Source: Streptomyces sp. NBC_01210 (GTDB taxonomy: Bacteria > Actinomycetota > Actinomycetes > Streptomycetales > Streptomycetaceae). Taken from it: 64,000 bases of DNA. The stretch covers positions 3,534,001-3,598,000 of the forward strand of contig NZ_CP108549.1 of assembly GCF_036010325.1 (NCBI RefSeq), in the 5' to 3' direction. The position numbers and the translations under genes were made by a program. The first letter of the stretch is position 1, and the number at the start of each line of letters is the position of its first letter. Positions 46,343 through 54,393 of this stretch are shown here, in pieces. Under the pieces are notes generated by a model that saw nothing but the letters and a program-made list of their open reading frames with translations, did no database searches and had not been told where the DNA came from.

Positions 46343-47137
46343 TCAGCTCTTGGGCCAGTCGCCGTAACGCGTGAACGTCTCCGTACCGCTCTTGCCCTTG
46401 AACCAGCTGACGCTGACCGAGTCCCCGCCGCCGTACGTGAGGTCCCCGGCACGGTCCTCGTTCTTGACGGGCTTGCCGTCCCGCTCGCAGAGCAAGGCGA
46501 TCTGGTACTTCTTCCCGGGCTCCTCGACCTTCCGGATACCCCGGCACTGCAGTCCACCGGAGACCAGGATGACCGAGACCTTGTCCGGCTTCTCGGTGTC
46601 CACGCTCTCCTTCAGCCCGAGGACCCCGCCGCCGGAGTCGGACCTCCACATACCCTCCATGCCGGTCCCGGTCGGCTTGGCACCGATGTCGGACTCTTCC
46701 TCACTCGGGGTCTCGCTGGGCTCGACCGCCGGGTCCTCGCTCTCCGGCACGCTGACGGACGGGCTCGCGCCGGCCTGTGAACTCCCGTTGGCCGAAGGCT
46801 TGTCGTCGTCACCTCCGCCCGACGTGGCAAACCAGACGACACCACCGATGACGGCGACGGCCACGACTGCCGCAGCGACGATCAAAGCGGTCTTACGGCC
46901 ACCGGACGGGGCCGGCGGAGGAGGCGGGTAAGTCCCGTACGGCGAAGGCTGCTGACCGTACGGACCGTAGGGCGCGCCGTACTGCGCAGGCTGGTTCGGC
47001 GGATACTGCGGAGCCTGCGGCGGCTGCGCCGGCGGCGGAGGCGGAACCGGCGGCCCCCCCGGCCGCGCATCCTGCGGACCCGGCTGCCCGTACTGCCCGG
47101 GCCAGTCCTGAGGACCCTGATACGGCGGCTGAGTCAT
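46343..47137 (-). CDS. Proline-rich membrane-anchored protein, unknown function
   Basis: 264 residues from ATG 47137 (GAGGTG upstream). Pro/Gln/Tyr/Gly-rich N-terminus (~1-80, MTQPPYQGPQDWPGQYGQPG and PYGPYGQQPSPYGTYPP), then a membrane helix (~83-103, TALIVAAAVVAVAVIGGVVW), a Ser/Pro/Glu linker, and a C-terminal domain of about 110 residues (~155-264) with MWRSDSGGGVLGLKES and two cysteines. A common streptomycete arrangement for an external sensor or envelope protein. It lies immediately upstream of the kinase array on the opposite strand. Confidence 0.75.
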   Translation of the reverse strand: MTQPPYQGPQDWPGQYGQPGPQDARPGGPPVPPPPPAQPPQAPQYPPNQPAQYGAPYGPYGQQPSPYGTYPPPPPAPSGGRKTALIVAAAVVAVAVIGGVVWFATSGGGDDDKPSANGSSQAGASPSVSVPESEDPAVEPSETPSEEESDIGAKPTGTGMEGMWRSDSGGGVLGLKESVDTEKPDKVSVILVSGGLQCRGIRKVEEPGKKYQIALLCERDGKPVKNEDRAGDLTYGGGDSVSVSWFKGKSGTETFTRYGDWPKS

Positions 47138-47242
47138 CGGTGCGCACCTCATTCCGCGGGCATGCCACCCGAACGTGGGGGATCTCGTACCAACCCTGCC
47201 GCTCAGGACACGGGCCCGGATGAGTATGGATCACCAGCTTCC

Positions 47243-47272
47243 CTGAGCACCCGCACTTATTCGGGTGCTCAG
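47243..47272. promoter_or_regulatory. Perfect inverted repeat upstream of the kinase array
   Basis: 11-bp perfect inverted repeat (47243-47253 and 47262-47272) with an 8-base loop, between the divergent proline-rich and kinase genes. No T-run follows. It could be a terminator or an operator. The remaining intergenic sequence 47138-47413 shows nothing else. Confidence 0.5.
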
Positions 47273-47413
47273 CAGCACCACTCGGGCCGTCGCCCTTGAT
47301 TACGTACGCAATTGAGTACGTCCACCCTCGCTGCCGAGCCCGCCCGGCCGACAAAGTGATCCACAACTCCTTCCGAGCGGAAGGCAACCCCGCCAAACGT
47401 CTGTCGGGCCGCT

Positions 47414-47458
47414 GAGTAAGCTCCTGATGCTGTTGGGGACACCTAGGGGGATTCACAC
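47414..47458 (+). promoter_or_regulatory. Conserved promoter/leader of kinase unit 1
   Basis: GAGTAAGCTCCTG with a GGGGG ribosome site ~8 bases before ATG. Matches the leaders of units 2 (51982) and 3 (56579), which share TA[G/A]GCTC about 40 bases upstream and GGGGG[A/C]TT[A/C][A/G]CA[C/G] before the start. Spacing is 40-42 bases in all three. Confidence 0.65.
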
Positions 47459-47524
47459 ATGGGACGACTGCGCACAGCCCTGCCGCAATGTGCTGCTGCG
47501 TATGACCGGCTTCCCGGGATCTGA
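47459..47524 (+). pseudogene. Residual pseudokinase ORF of unit 1
   Basis: A 21-codon ORF (MGRLRTALPQCAAAYDRLPG) in the position of the pseudokinase gene of unit 3: same promoter, same ribosome site, and an end that abuts kinase A1 through nearly the same bases (TCTGACCAGTG against CCTGACCTGTG). Nothing recognisable of the kinase fold remains. It may now serve only as a leader ORF coupled to kinase A1. Confidence 0.6.
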
Positions 47525-47527
47525 CCA

Positions 47528-49744
47528 GTGCTCTCCCCATTGACGCACCATGATCCCTTCGCGATCGCCGCGTACCGCCTGATCGCCCGCCTGGGCAGCG
47601 GCGGTATGGGAACCGTCTACCTGGCCCGCTCTCACGGCGGCCGCACCGTCGCGCTGAAGACGATGCACGCGGGCATCGCCTCGGACCCGGCCTCCCGCAC
47701 CCGCTTCCGCCTCGAGACCGACGCGGCCCGCATCATCGGCGGCCACCACGGAGCAACGGTCGTCGACGCCGACCCACTCGCCGAAACCCCTTGGCTGGCC
47801 ACGGAGTACGTCCTCGGCCCGCCCCTCGACGACGCAGTAACCCTCTGCGGCCCACTGCCGGAGACGTCGGTCCGGGCACTGGGAGCAGCCCTCGCCGCAG
47901 CCCTCACCCAGCTGCATTCCTCCGACGTCGTGCACCGCGACCTCAAGCCCTCCAACGTGATGGTCACGGCGTACGGCCCCAAAATCATCGACTTCGGCAT
48001 CGCCAGAGCTGCAGGCGACGACCGTCTGACCCGTACGGGAGCAGCGGCCGGCACCCCCGCCTTCATGTCACCGGAGCAGGCCACCGGCCAGGAACACACT
48101 CCCGCCGGAGACCTCTTCGCCCTCGCGGGCGTCCTGACCTACGCCGCCACGGGCCACGGCCCGTTCGGCGCCGGCCAGGCCGCCGACCTCCTCTACCGCG
48201 TCCGCTACGCAGAGCCTGATCTGACGGGTGTCCCCGATGCCCTGGTCCCGATCCTGACCCGCTGCCTGTCCAAAGATCCCGGCCGACGCCCCACCACATT
48301 GGAACTCGCCGCCCAACTCCACGACGGTCAGGGCGAATTCGCCGACCATCTCCCCGACACCCTCCTCGCGGAGATTGTCCACCGGGCGTCAGACGTCTGG
48401 CTGTACAAGCCCCATCGACTCCCCACACCGGGGAGCGATCCCTACGCAGCCACGGTCCCCTCACCGACAAGCCCCGGCATGACCCGCCGCAAACTCCTCA
48501 CCATCGGTGGGGGCTCGGTCCTCGGCACAGCCACCGCAGCCTTCGGCGCCTGGGCCTGGCTCAACAACGACGCCCCGGACACAGGCCCCACAGCCTCGGG
48601 CACCCCGTCCAGCACGCCACCCCCGCAGACCATCGACCCACGCGAGGCCTGGCGCCGGACGATCAAGAGCGAGTTGACGAGGGTCCCGCCGATGGCCGTG
48701 GCCGACAGCGTCGTACTGCCCACCGACGAGGGGCTCCTGAGCCTGGACGCCACGAGCGGAAAGCAGCGGTGGCTCAACAAGGACCTCAAGCAGGGCTGGC
48801 AGCTGCACTCGGACGGAGCCCGGATCTACGCGCTGCTCCCCGGCGGTTCGCACGGCCACCAGCTGTCCCCGCACAGCGTGAACGTCACCGATGGCCGCAC
48901 AGCGCCGCTCACCGCGTTCGGGAAGTTCGACAAGCCCGTCCAGCAGGCCCACCTGCTGGACATCGCCGACGGCACGCTCTACCTCGCCGCCCGGAAGGGA
49001 ACGCCCGGCGACCCCGGCCCGGTGCAGGAGAAGAGCTGGCACGTGATGGCCGTGAGCCTGAGTACCGGCAAGGAGCTGTGGAGCACGCCCCTGCGTTCGT
49101 ACCGGATCGGCGTGCTCGAGGAGACCATCGTCTCCGCCCGCAGCGGCAACCGGCTCGTACTGTGCCGGAAGGCCGCCACCGGTAACGCCCTCGAAGTCAG
49201 CGCCAGGGATGTCCGTACGGGTGCGGAGCTGTGGAAGGCGACCGTGGCCAGGAACGAGACGGACACGAGTGTTCTCCTCCCGGGCGAGCTCGCGGTGGAC
49301 GGTCGGCATGTGTACTTCGGGGCCAACGAGGCCCTGGCTCTGCGCCTCTCCGACGGCTCCGTAGCCTGGCGGTTCGGCAAGGGGCGCGACAGCATCGTCA
49401 CCGCGGACGCCCGTGCGTACGGCACACCGGCGGTGAAGGACGGCGTGGTGTACGTGACGGAGTTCCAGGGCGGGCTCGTCGGCCTGGACGCGTCCGACGG
49501 GAATCTGCGCTGGGAGGAGCAGCCCAGGAACCAGTTCCCCGCGCTCCGTATCCCGCCCGTCATCCATGGCGCCCACGTCTTCAGCTCGGACGGCACGCAA
49601 CTCGGCGCCGTCAATATCACTTCGTACAAGAAGGACTGGACCTTCAGCCCCAGTCCCTCGTCCTTCGTCCTCCACGAACGCGCCGCGCGGCTCATCGGGG
49701 TGGGCGACGATCTGGTCGTGGCCGTCCGGCTGGACCAGGACTGA
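47528..49744 (+). CDS. Kinase A1: Ser/Thr protein kinase with PQQ-type propeller
   Basis: 738 residues from GTG 47528 (the same start as kinase A3). The cytoplasmic kinase domain (~16-280) is complete: glycine loop LGSGGMGTVYLA, catalytic K44 in TVALK, HRD at 136-138 (VVHRDLKPSN), DFG at 155-157 and GTPAFMSPEQATG. A twin-arginine motif MTRRKLLT (R320, R321) precedes the single membrane helix (~325-345). The rest (~370-738) is a PQQ/WD-like beta-propeller with repeats such as SLDATSGKQRWL, ALSTGKELW and DASDGNLRWEE, predicted outside. A receptor-type kinase; ligand unknown. Confidence 0.92.
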   Translation: MLSPLTHHDPFAIAAYRLIARLGSGGMGTVYLARSHGGRTVALKTMHAGIASDPASRTRFRLETDAARIIGGHHGATVVDADPLAETPWLATEYVLGPPLDDAVTLCGPLPETSVRALGAALAAALTQLHSSDVVHRDLKPSNVMVTAYGPKIIDFGIARAAGDDRLTRTGAAAGTPAFMSPEQATGQEHTPAGDLFALAGVLTYAATGHGPFGAGQAADLLYRVRYAEPDLTGVPDALVPILTRCLSKDPGRRPTTLELAAQLHDGQGEFADHLPDTLLAEIVHRASDVWLYKPHRLPTPGSDPYAATVPSPTSPGMTRRKLLTIGGGSVLGTATAAFGAWAWLNNDAPDTGPTASGTPSSTPPPQTIDPREAWRRTIKSELTRVPPMAVADSVVLPTDEGLLSLDATSGKQRWLNKDLKQGWQLHSDGARIYALLPGGSHGHQLSPHSVNVTDGRTAPLTAFGKFDKPVQQAHLLDIADGTLYLAARKGTPGDPGPVQEKSWHVMAVSLSTGKELWSTPLRSYRIGVLEETIVSARSGNRLVLCRKAATGNALEVSARDVRTGAELWKATVARNETDTSVLLPGELAVDGRHVYFGANEALALRLSDGSVAWRFGKGRDSIVTADARAYGTPAVKDGVVYVTEFQGGLVGLDASDGNLRWEEQPRNQFPALRIPPVIHGAHVFSSDGTQLGAVNITSYKKDWTFSPSPSSFVLHERAARLIGVGDDLVVAVRLDQD

Positions 49745-49765
49745 ACGACCCGGAAGGCAACCCTG

Positions 49766-51793
49766 ATGAACCCCCTCGGCCCCGGCGACCCCCTTCGCCT
49801 CGGCCCGTACCGTCTTGTCGGCGTACTCGGCGCGGGCGGCATGGGCCAGGTGTACTTCGGTCACGACAGCCAGGGCAGGGCTGCGGCCATCAAGGTCCTG
49901 CTGCCTCAACTCGCCCATGACCAGCATCTGGTGCAGCGCTTCCTGCGCGAGGCCGAAGCCGCCCGGGCGGTGGTGAGCAAGGGGGTGGCGCGTGTCCTCG
50001 CGGCCCAGACCGAGGGCGGCCGTCCCTGGATCGCATCGGAGTTCCTGGCGGGACCGACCCTGGACCAGGCCGTGCAGGCGTACGGCCCCTTCGCCGAGCC
50101 GGCCCTCCGCGCGCTCGCCGCCTCGCTCGCCGACACGCTCCACGACATCCACGCCACCGGGCTGATCCACCGCGACCTCAAGCCTTCGAACATCGTGCTG
50201 ACCTCGCGGGGCCCTCGCATTATCGACTTCGGCATCGCACGGCCCGAGCACGGACTCACTCTGACCACCACGGGCCAGACCCCGGTGACACCGGGCTACG
50301 GAGCCCCCGAGCAAGTGCTGGGACAGCGCGTCGGAACAGCGGCGGACGTCTTCTCTCTGGGAGCCGTGCTGGTGTACGCGGCGAGCGGGCGCCAGGCGTA
50401 CGAAGGCGCGCATGTGGCCGCGGTGCAGTACGAAGTCGTGCACGGGCAGCCGTCCCTCGGCCACATCCCGGAGCACTTGCGCGTACTGATCGGGCCGTGC
50501 CTGGCGAAGGATCCGGCCCACCGTCCCCTCCCGCCGCAGATCCGTACGGCATTCGCACCACCGCGAGGCGCCGAACGAATCTGGCGGCAGGGGCCCATGG
50601 CCGCCGACATCCAGCACCGCGAGGCGGAAGCGAAAACGCAGACCACCCTCCCCGGGACGGTCGTACCGGCCGCGCCGAGCCGGCGGCGGCTGCTGGTAGG
50701 CCTGGCGGCGGGGGCGGCAGTGCTGGCGGCCGGCGGCGGAACCACCGCCTGGTTGATGGGGAACGGCAAGGAGGACGACGGGGCGGACAAGAACGCTCTG
50801 AAGACCCGTACGGAACCGGTGGTGCTGTGGGGACCACTGAAGGTCGCGGACGTGTTGAGCCCGCCGCCGTTGCCGGTGGGAGGCGTCGTGGTCGTCGGCA
50901 TGCCGGACGAGGGCATCGCTGCGTACGACGCCGGGAGCGGAAAGCAGAGGTGGGCGAAGCCCGAATTCAACGCACAGCAGGGCTTCCTCGCCCTGCCCGG
51001 CGGGCTGATCCTTGCGAGCAGCCACGGCCAGCCATTCGGTCTCGACCCTTCCACTGGAACGGAGAGATGGTCGGATTACGCGGGGTGGGAAACGCTGATC
51101 GCGATGGACGATGAGTCCCTGTACGTCCACTACGGCGAAGAGATCCGCTGCTACAACCTGGCAACGCGCAAACAGCGGTGGATCGTCCCCTCACCGGTCC
51201 GCGCCAACATCGAGGCCATAGCCCACGGCGCCGTTGCCGGGAAGCGGCTTGCCCTCCACAGCGCGACGGGTGATGCGGCCGTTCTCGACACTCGTACGGG
51301 CAAGAAGGTGTGGGCCCGCAATGACCTGGCTCTCTTGTCCACGACACCGGCGATACACAAGGACTTGGTCCTGCTGGGCAACGACACATTGAAGGCAGTG
51401 AGGCTGAGCGACGGCAAGGAGGTGTGGTCCATTTCCATGCAGGGACTCCTCAACAAGAACCGCTGGAGCCCGGCGACCGTCTCCGGAGCCTTTGTCTACG
51501 CGATCGACGGCAACATCCTCCACTGTCGGCGCGTGAGCGACGGCGCCAAGGTCTGGACGCACGAACTGAAGTTCCGCACATCGTCCGAGGTGGGTCCGCT
51601 GGTCCACGGCCGATTCGTCTATGCGCGTGCCCTCGAGGACCCCGCCCTGGGAGTCGCAGCAGTCCGCAAGGACACCGGTGAGCGCGCATGGTTCCACCCG
51701 CAGGAATGGCCAATTCACTTTATGTCGGCGGAAGGCGACCGTCTGTTCCTCCTCACAGCCGAAGATCTGACCGCCCTGTCCGTCCCGGCATGA
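49766..51793 (+). CDS. Kinase B1: Ser/Thr protein kinase with PQQ-type propeller
   Basis: 675 residues from ATG 49766 (GGAAGG upstream), 21 bp after A1. Kinase domain complete: LGAGGMGQVYFG, K43 in AAAIK, HRD at 135-137, IIDFGIARPEHGLT, and an activation segment TTTGQTPVTPGYGAPEQ. A twin-arginine stretch SRRRLLVG (R306-R308) precedes the membrane helix (~310-330). The propeller half has GIAAYDAGSGKQRWA and LDTRTGKKVWA repeats. It belongs to a subfamily distinct from A1, so A and B are old paralogues that duplicated together. Confidence 0.92.
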   Translation: MNPLGPGDPLRLGPYRLVGVLGAGGMGQVYFGHDSQGRAAAIKVLLPQLAHDQHLVQRFLREAEAARAVVSKGVARVLAAQTEGGRPWIASEFLAGPTLDQAVQAYGPFAEPALRALAASLADTLHDIHATGLIHRDLKPSNIVLTSRGPRIIDFGIARPEHGLTLTTTGQTPVTPGYGAPEQVLGQRVGTAADVFSLGAVLVYAASGRQAYEGAHVAAVQYEVVHGQPSLGHIPEHLRVLIGPCLAKDPAHRPLPPQIRTAFAPPRGAERIWRQGPMAADIQHREAEAKTQTTLPGTVVPAAPSRRRLLVGLAAGAAVLAAGGGTTAWLMGNGKEDDGADKNALKTRTEPVVLWGPLKVADVLSPPPLPVGGVVVVGMPDEGIAAYDAGSGKQRWAKPEFNAQQGFLALPGGLILASSHGQPFGLDPSTGTERWSDYAGWETLIAMDDESLYVHYGEEIRCYNLATRKQRWIVPSPVRANIEAIAHGAVAGKRLALHSATGDAAVLDTRTGKKVWARNDLALLSTTPAIHKDLVLLGNDTLKAVRLSDGKEVWSISMQGLLNKNRWSPATVSGAFVYAIDGNILHCRRVSDGAKVWTHELKFRTSSEVGPLVHGRFVYARALEDPALGVAAVRKDTGERAWFHPQEWPIHFMSAEGDRLFLLTAEDLTALSVPA

Positions 51794-51981
51794 GTGCTGC
51801 TCCCGTGCCCGCCCTGACCTTCAGGCCCCTCCGCCGCACGAGTGGGGGCGGTTACCCGCGCTTGGGGCCAATCACTTGCCCTGCGGTTTCGCCATGCGAA
51901 TGACCCAGAAGGTCGTAGGAGGCCGACGAGCAAATGCGTAGCGCAGCCATCCACCTCCCGGCGAACCCGCGCTCGGGCACT
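51794..51981. other. Intergenic region between kinase units 1 and 2
   Basis: 188 bp with no ORF I can support. Contains only the sequence upstream of the unit 2 promoter. Confidence 0.5.
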
Positions 51982-52025
51982 CGGTAGGCTCTGCTGATGT
52001 TGTCTTGTCGACGGGGGATTAGCAC
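51982..52025 (+). promoter_or_regulatory. Conserved promoter/leader of kinase unit 2
   Basis: CGGTAGGCTCTG followed by GGGGGATTAGCAC before the ATG. The same arrangement and spacing as units 1 and 3. Confidence 0.65.
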
Positions 52026-52190
52026 ATGGAACGAGCACAGACGGATCGACCACGCGTGGACACTCCGCGCCAGATCGGCTCGTACCACCTGATCACCTGC
52101 CTCGTTCCGACCGGCCGCCGCTCCCCCGCGGCCGTACGCCTGGCCGGAGACGGCCCGCGCCCGACGGGCTTCGGCGCGGTACGGAACTGA
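52026..52190 (+). pseudogene. Internally deleted pseudokinase of unit 2
   Basis: A 54-codon ORF from ATG 52026. Its first ~31 residues (MERAQTDRPRVDTPRQIGSY) match the start of the unit 3 pseudokinase. The next ~20 (SPAAVRLAGDGPRPTGFGAV) match residues ~147-167 of that protein. About 115 residues between them and the whole C-terminal lobe are missing, and the ORF stops at TGA just before kinase A2. This is direct evidence that a pseudokinase was once present in unit 2 and has been deleted. It may retain a role as a leader ORF. Confidence 0.8.
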
Positions 52191-52194
52191 CACG

Positions 52195-54381
52195 ATGCCG
52201 TCCCCTCTCACCCACGACGACCCCGCCCAGCTCGGTGCATACCGCCTGATCGCCCGCCTGGGCAGCGGCGGTATGGGAACCGTCTATCTGGCCCGTTCCG
52301 CCGGCGGCCGTACCGTCGCGCTCAAGACCATGCACGCGGGCATCGCATCGGATCCGGCCTCGCGTACCCGCTTTCGCCTCGAAACCGACGCCGCCCGGAT
52401 CATCGGCGGGCACCACGGCGCGACCGTCGTTGACGCGGACCCGTTCGCCGAAACCCCCTGGCTGGCAACCGAGTACGTCCTCGGCCCGCCCCTCGACGAC
52501 GCCGTCTCCATCGCCGGACCACTCCCTGAAGCTTCGGTCCGAGCCCTGGGCGCAGCCCTGGCCGGAGCACTCGCCCAACTGCACTCCTCCGACGTCGTCC
52601 ACCGAGACCTCAAGCCCTCCAACGTGATGGTCACGGCGTACGGCCCCAAAATCATCGACTTCGGCATCGCCCGTGCAGCAGGCGACGACCGCCTCACCCG
52701 CACCGGAGCAGCCGCGGGCACCCCCGCCTTCATGTCCCCGGAACAGGCAACAGGCCAGGAACACACACCGGCGGGCGACGTCTTCGCCCTCGCGGGCGTC
52801 CTCACCTACGCGGCAACGGGCCACGGACCCTTCGGCGCCGGCCAGGCCGCCGACCTCCTCTACCGCGTCCGCTATGCCGACCCCGACCTCACCGGCCTAC
52901 CCGACGCCCTCACCCCGATCCTGACCCGCTGCCTCTCCAAGGACCCGGCCCACCGCCCCACGACCACGGAAGTGGCAGCCCAACTCCACAACGGAGAGGG
53001 CCAGTTCGCCGACCACCTCCCCGACACCGTCCTCTTCGAGATCGCTCGCCGTGCGTCGATGGTCTGGTACTACCAACCGCACCGCCTTCCGGTCCCGCAG
53101 GAGTTCGAGCCCCCCGCCCCGAGCGGCATGTCCCGCCGCAAGCTGCTCACGATCGGCGGAGGGTCAGCCCTCGGCATGGCTGCCGCAGGCATCGGAGCGT
53201 GGGCGTGGTCCGACAAGCAGCACGCCGACGACGACGCTTCGCACGACGAAAAAGCCGACAACGGGCCGTCGGCCGTATGGAGCGTCGATGTCGCCGACAA
53301 ATGGCAGCGCCAGCTCCCCATGCCCGTCGGCAACACGGTCGCCACCCTGTCCGACGTTGGGCTGCTGGGGCTGGACCCGAAGACCGGCAAGCAGCGCTGG
53401 TCCTACCCGCTGCTTGACGTGGGGCAGCAGATCGCGTCGGACGGCACGGCGATCTACGGCTTCATACCCGAGGAGACCGAAGGGGAGGGGCTGACACTCA
53501 GCGCGTTCTCGGCAGCCAATGGGACCCTCGAACGTCGCATCGGGCACTTCGCCGAATTCAGCGGCTCCGTGCACGACGTGGAACTGCTCACCGCCGCTGA
53601 CGGTGTTCTCTATCTGATCGCCTGGACCGGGCCCAAGCCCACGGACTTCGCCGACCAGGCCAAGGGCTGGCGGCTGCTCGCCGTCGACATCCGTACCGGG
53701 AAGAAGCTCTGGCAGCGGCCCCACGGGATGATCTATCCCGACAACGGCTCGTCTGCGGTCAGCGCGAAGGCCGTCGGAAAGGTCCTGGTCACCGCAAGCA
53801 ACGGGATACCCTCTCCGGACTTCAGCGTGAGCGGCACGGACATCCGCACCGGAAAGCGGCTCTGGACGACGCAGATGCCCAGAGTACGGGGCGACAACTC
53901 CTTCCTGATTCCCGGCCAACTCGCTGTGGACCAGCAGCATGTCTACATCGCCAGCGGACGGGTCCACGCGGTCCGGCACTCCGACGGCGAGGTCGCCTGG
54001 TCGTTCGGTGAGGGGCGCAATAGGGGCGATGTCGAGGAGAAGTCACGGCTCTACGGGCCTCCGGCCGTGAAGAACGGCGTCGTGTACGCGGCCGAGGGCA
54101 GCCGCGGCCTCGTCGCCCTGAACGCGACCACGGGAAAGCTGTTGTGGGAGGAGGTGGAGGACCTGACGAAGGACGAGGACCCCAGGCTCGATGTGCCACC
54201 GGTCGTCGGTACGAAGTTCGTGTACGCGCCTGTGACCAGCGGCATCAGCGCCGTGGATCTCCGCACCCACAAATCCGTCCGGTCGTCGCCGAGTTCCGCG
54301 ATCCGTTTCGCGGTGCACGAGGGAACCAAGATGCTCATCGGCGCCGACAGCGCCACCGTGACCGCGCTGCCCTTCGAGTGA
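52195..54381 (+). CDS. Kinase A2: Ser/Thr protein kinase with PQQ-type propeller
   Basis: 728 residues from ATG 52195, four bases after the pseudokinase remnant. Its kinase half is close to A1 by eye, including the HRDLKPSN, DFGIARAAGDDRLTRTGAAA and MSPEQATGQEHTPAGD blocks. The twin-arginine motif is MSRRKLLT (M312, R314, R315), ahead of the membrane helix. The propeller half differs substantially from A1 and A3, with repeats such as LDPKTGKQRW, DIRTGKKLWQ and NATTGKLLWEE. A kinase with a sensor domain that has diverged. Confidence 0.92.
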   Translation: MPSPLTHDDPAQLGAYRLIARLGSGGMGTVYLARSAGGRTVALKTMHAGIASDPASRTRFRLETDAARIIGGHHGATVVDADPFAETPWLATEYVLGPPLDDAVSIAGPLPEASVRALGAALAGALAQLHSSDVVHRDLKPSNVMVTAYGPKIIDFGIARAAGDDRLTRTGAAAGTPAFMSPEQATGQEHTPAGDVFALAGVLTYAATGHGPFGAGQAADLLYRVRYADPDLTGLPDALTPILTRCLSKDPAHRPTTTEVAAQLHNGEGQFADHLPDTVLFEIARRASMVWYYQPHRLPVPQEFEPPAPSGMSRRKLLTIGGGSALGMAAAGIGAWAWSDKQHADDDASHDEKADNGPSAVWSVDVADKWQRQLPMPVGNTVATLSDVGLLGLDPKTGKQRWSYPLLDVGQQIASDGTAIYGFIPEETEGEGLTLSAFSAANGTLERRIGHFAEFSGSVHDVELLTAADGVLYLIAWTGPKPTDFADQAKGWRLLAVDIRTGKKLWQRPHGMIYPDNGSSAVSAKAVGKVLVTASNGIPSPDFSVSGTDIRTGKRLWTTQMPRVRGDNSFLIPGQLAVDQQHVYIASGRVHAVRHSDGEVAWSFGEGRNRGDVEEKSRLYGPPAVKNGVVYAAEGSRGLVALNATTGKLLWEEVEDLTKDEDPRLDVPPVVGTKFVYAPVTSGISAVDLRTHKSVRSSPSSAIRFAVHEGTKMLIGADSATVTALPFE

Positions 54382-54393
54382 GAGAGCTTCACC

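Noticed and set aside
48461..51130. 889-codon minus-strand frame over kinases A1 and B1
   Set aside because: Shadow crossing two genes, with no start or motif support.
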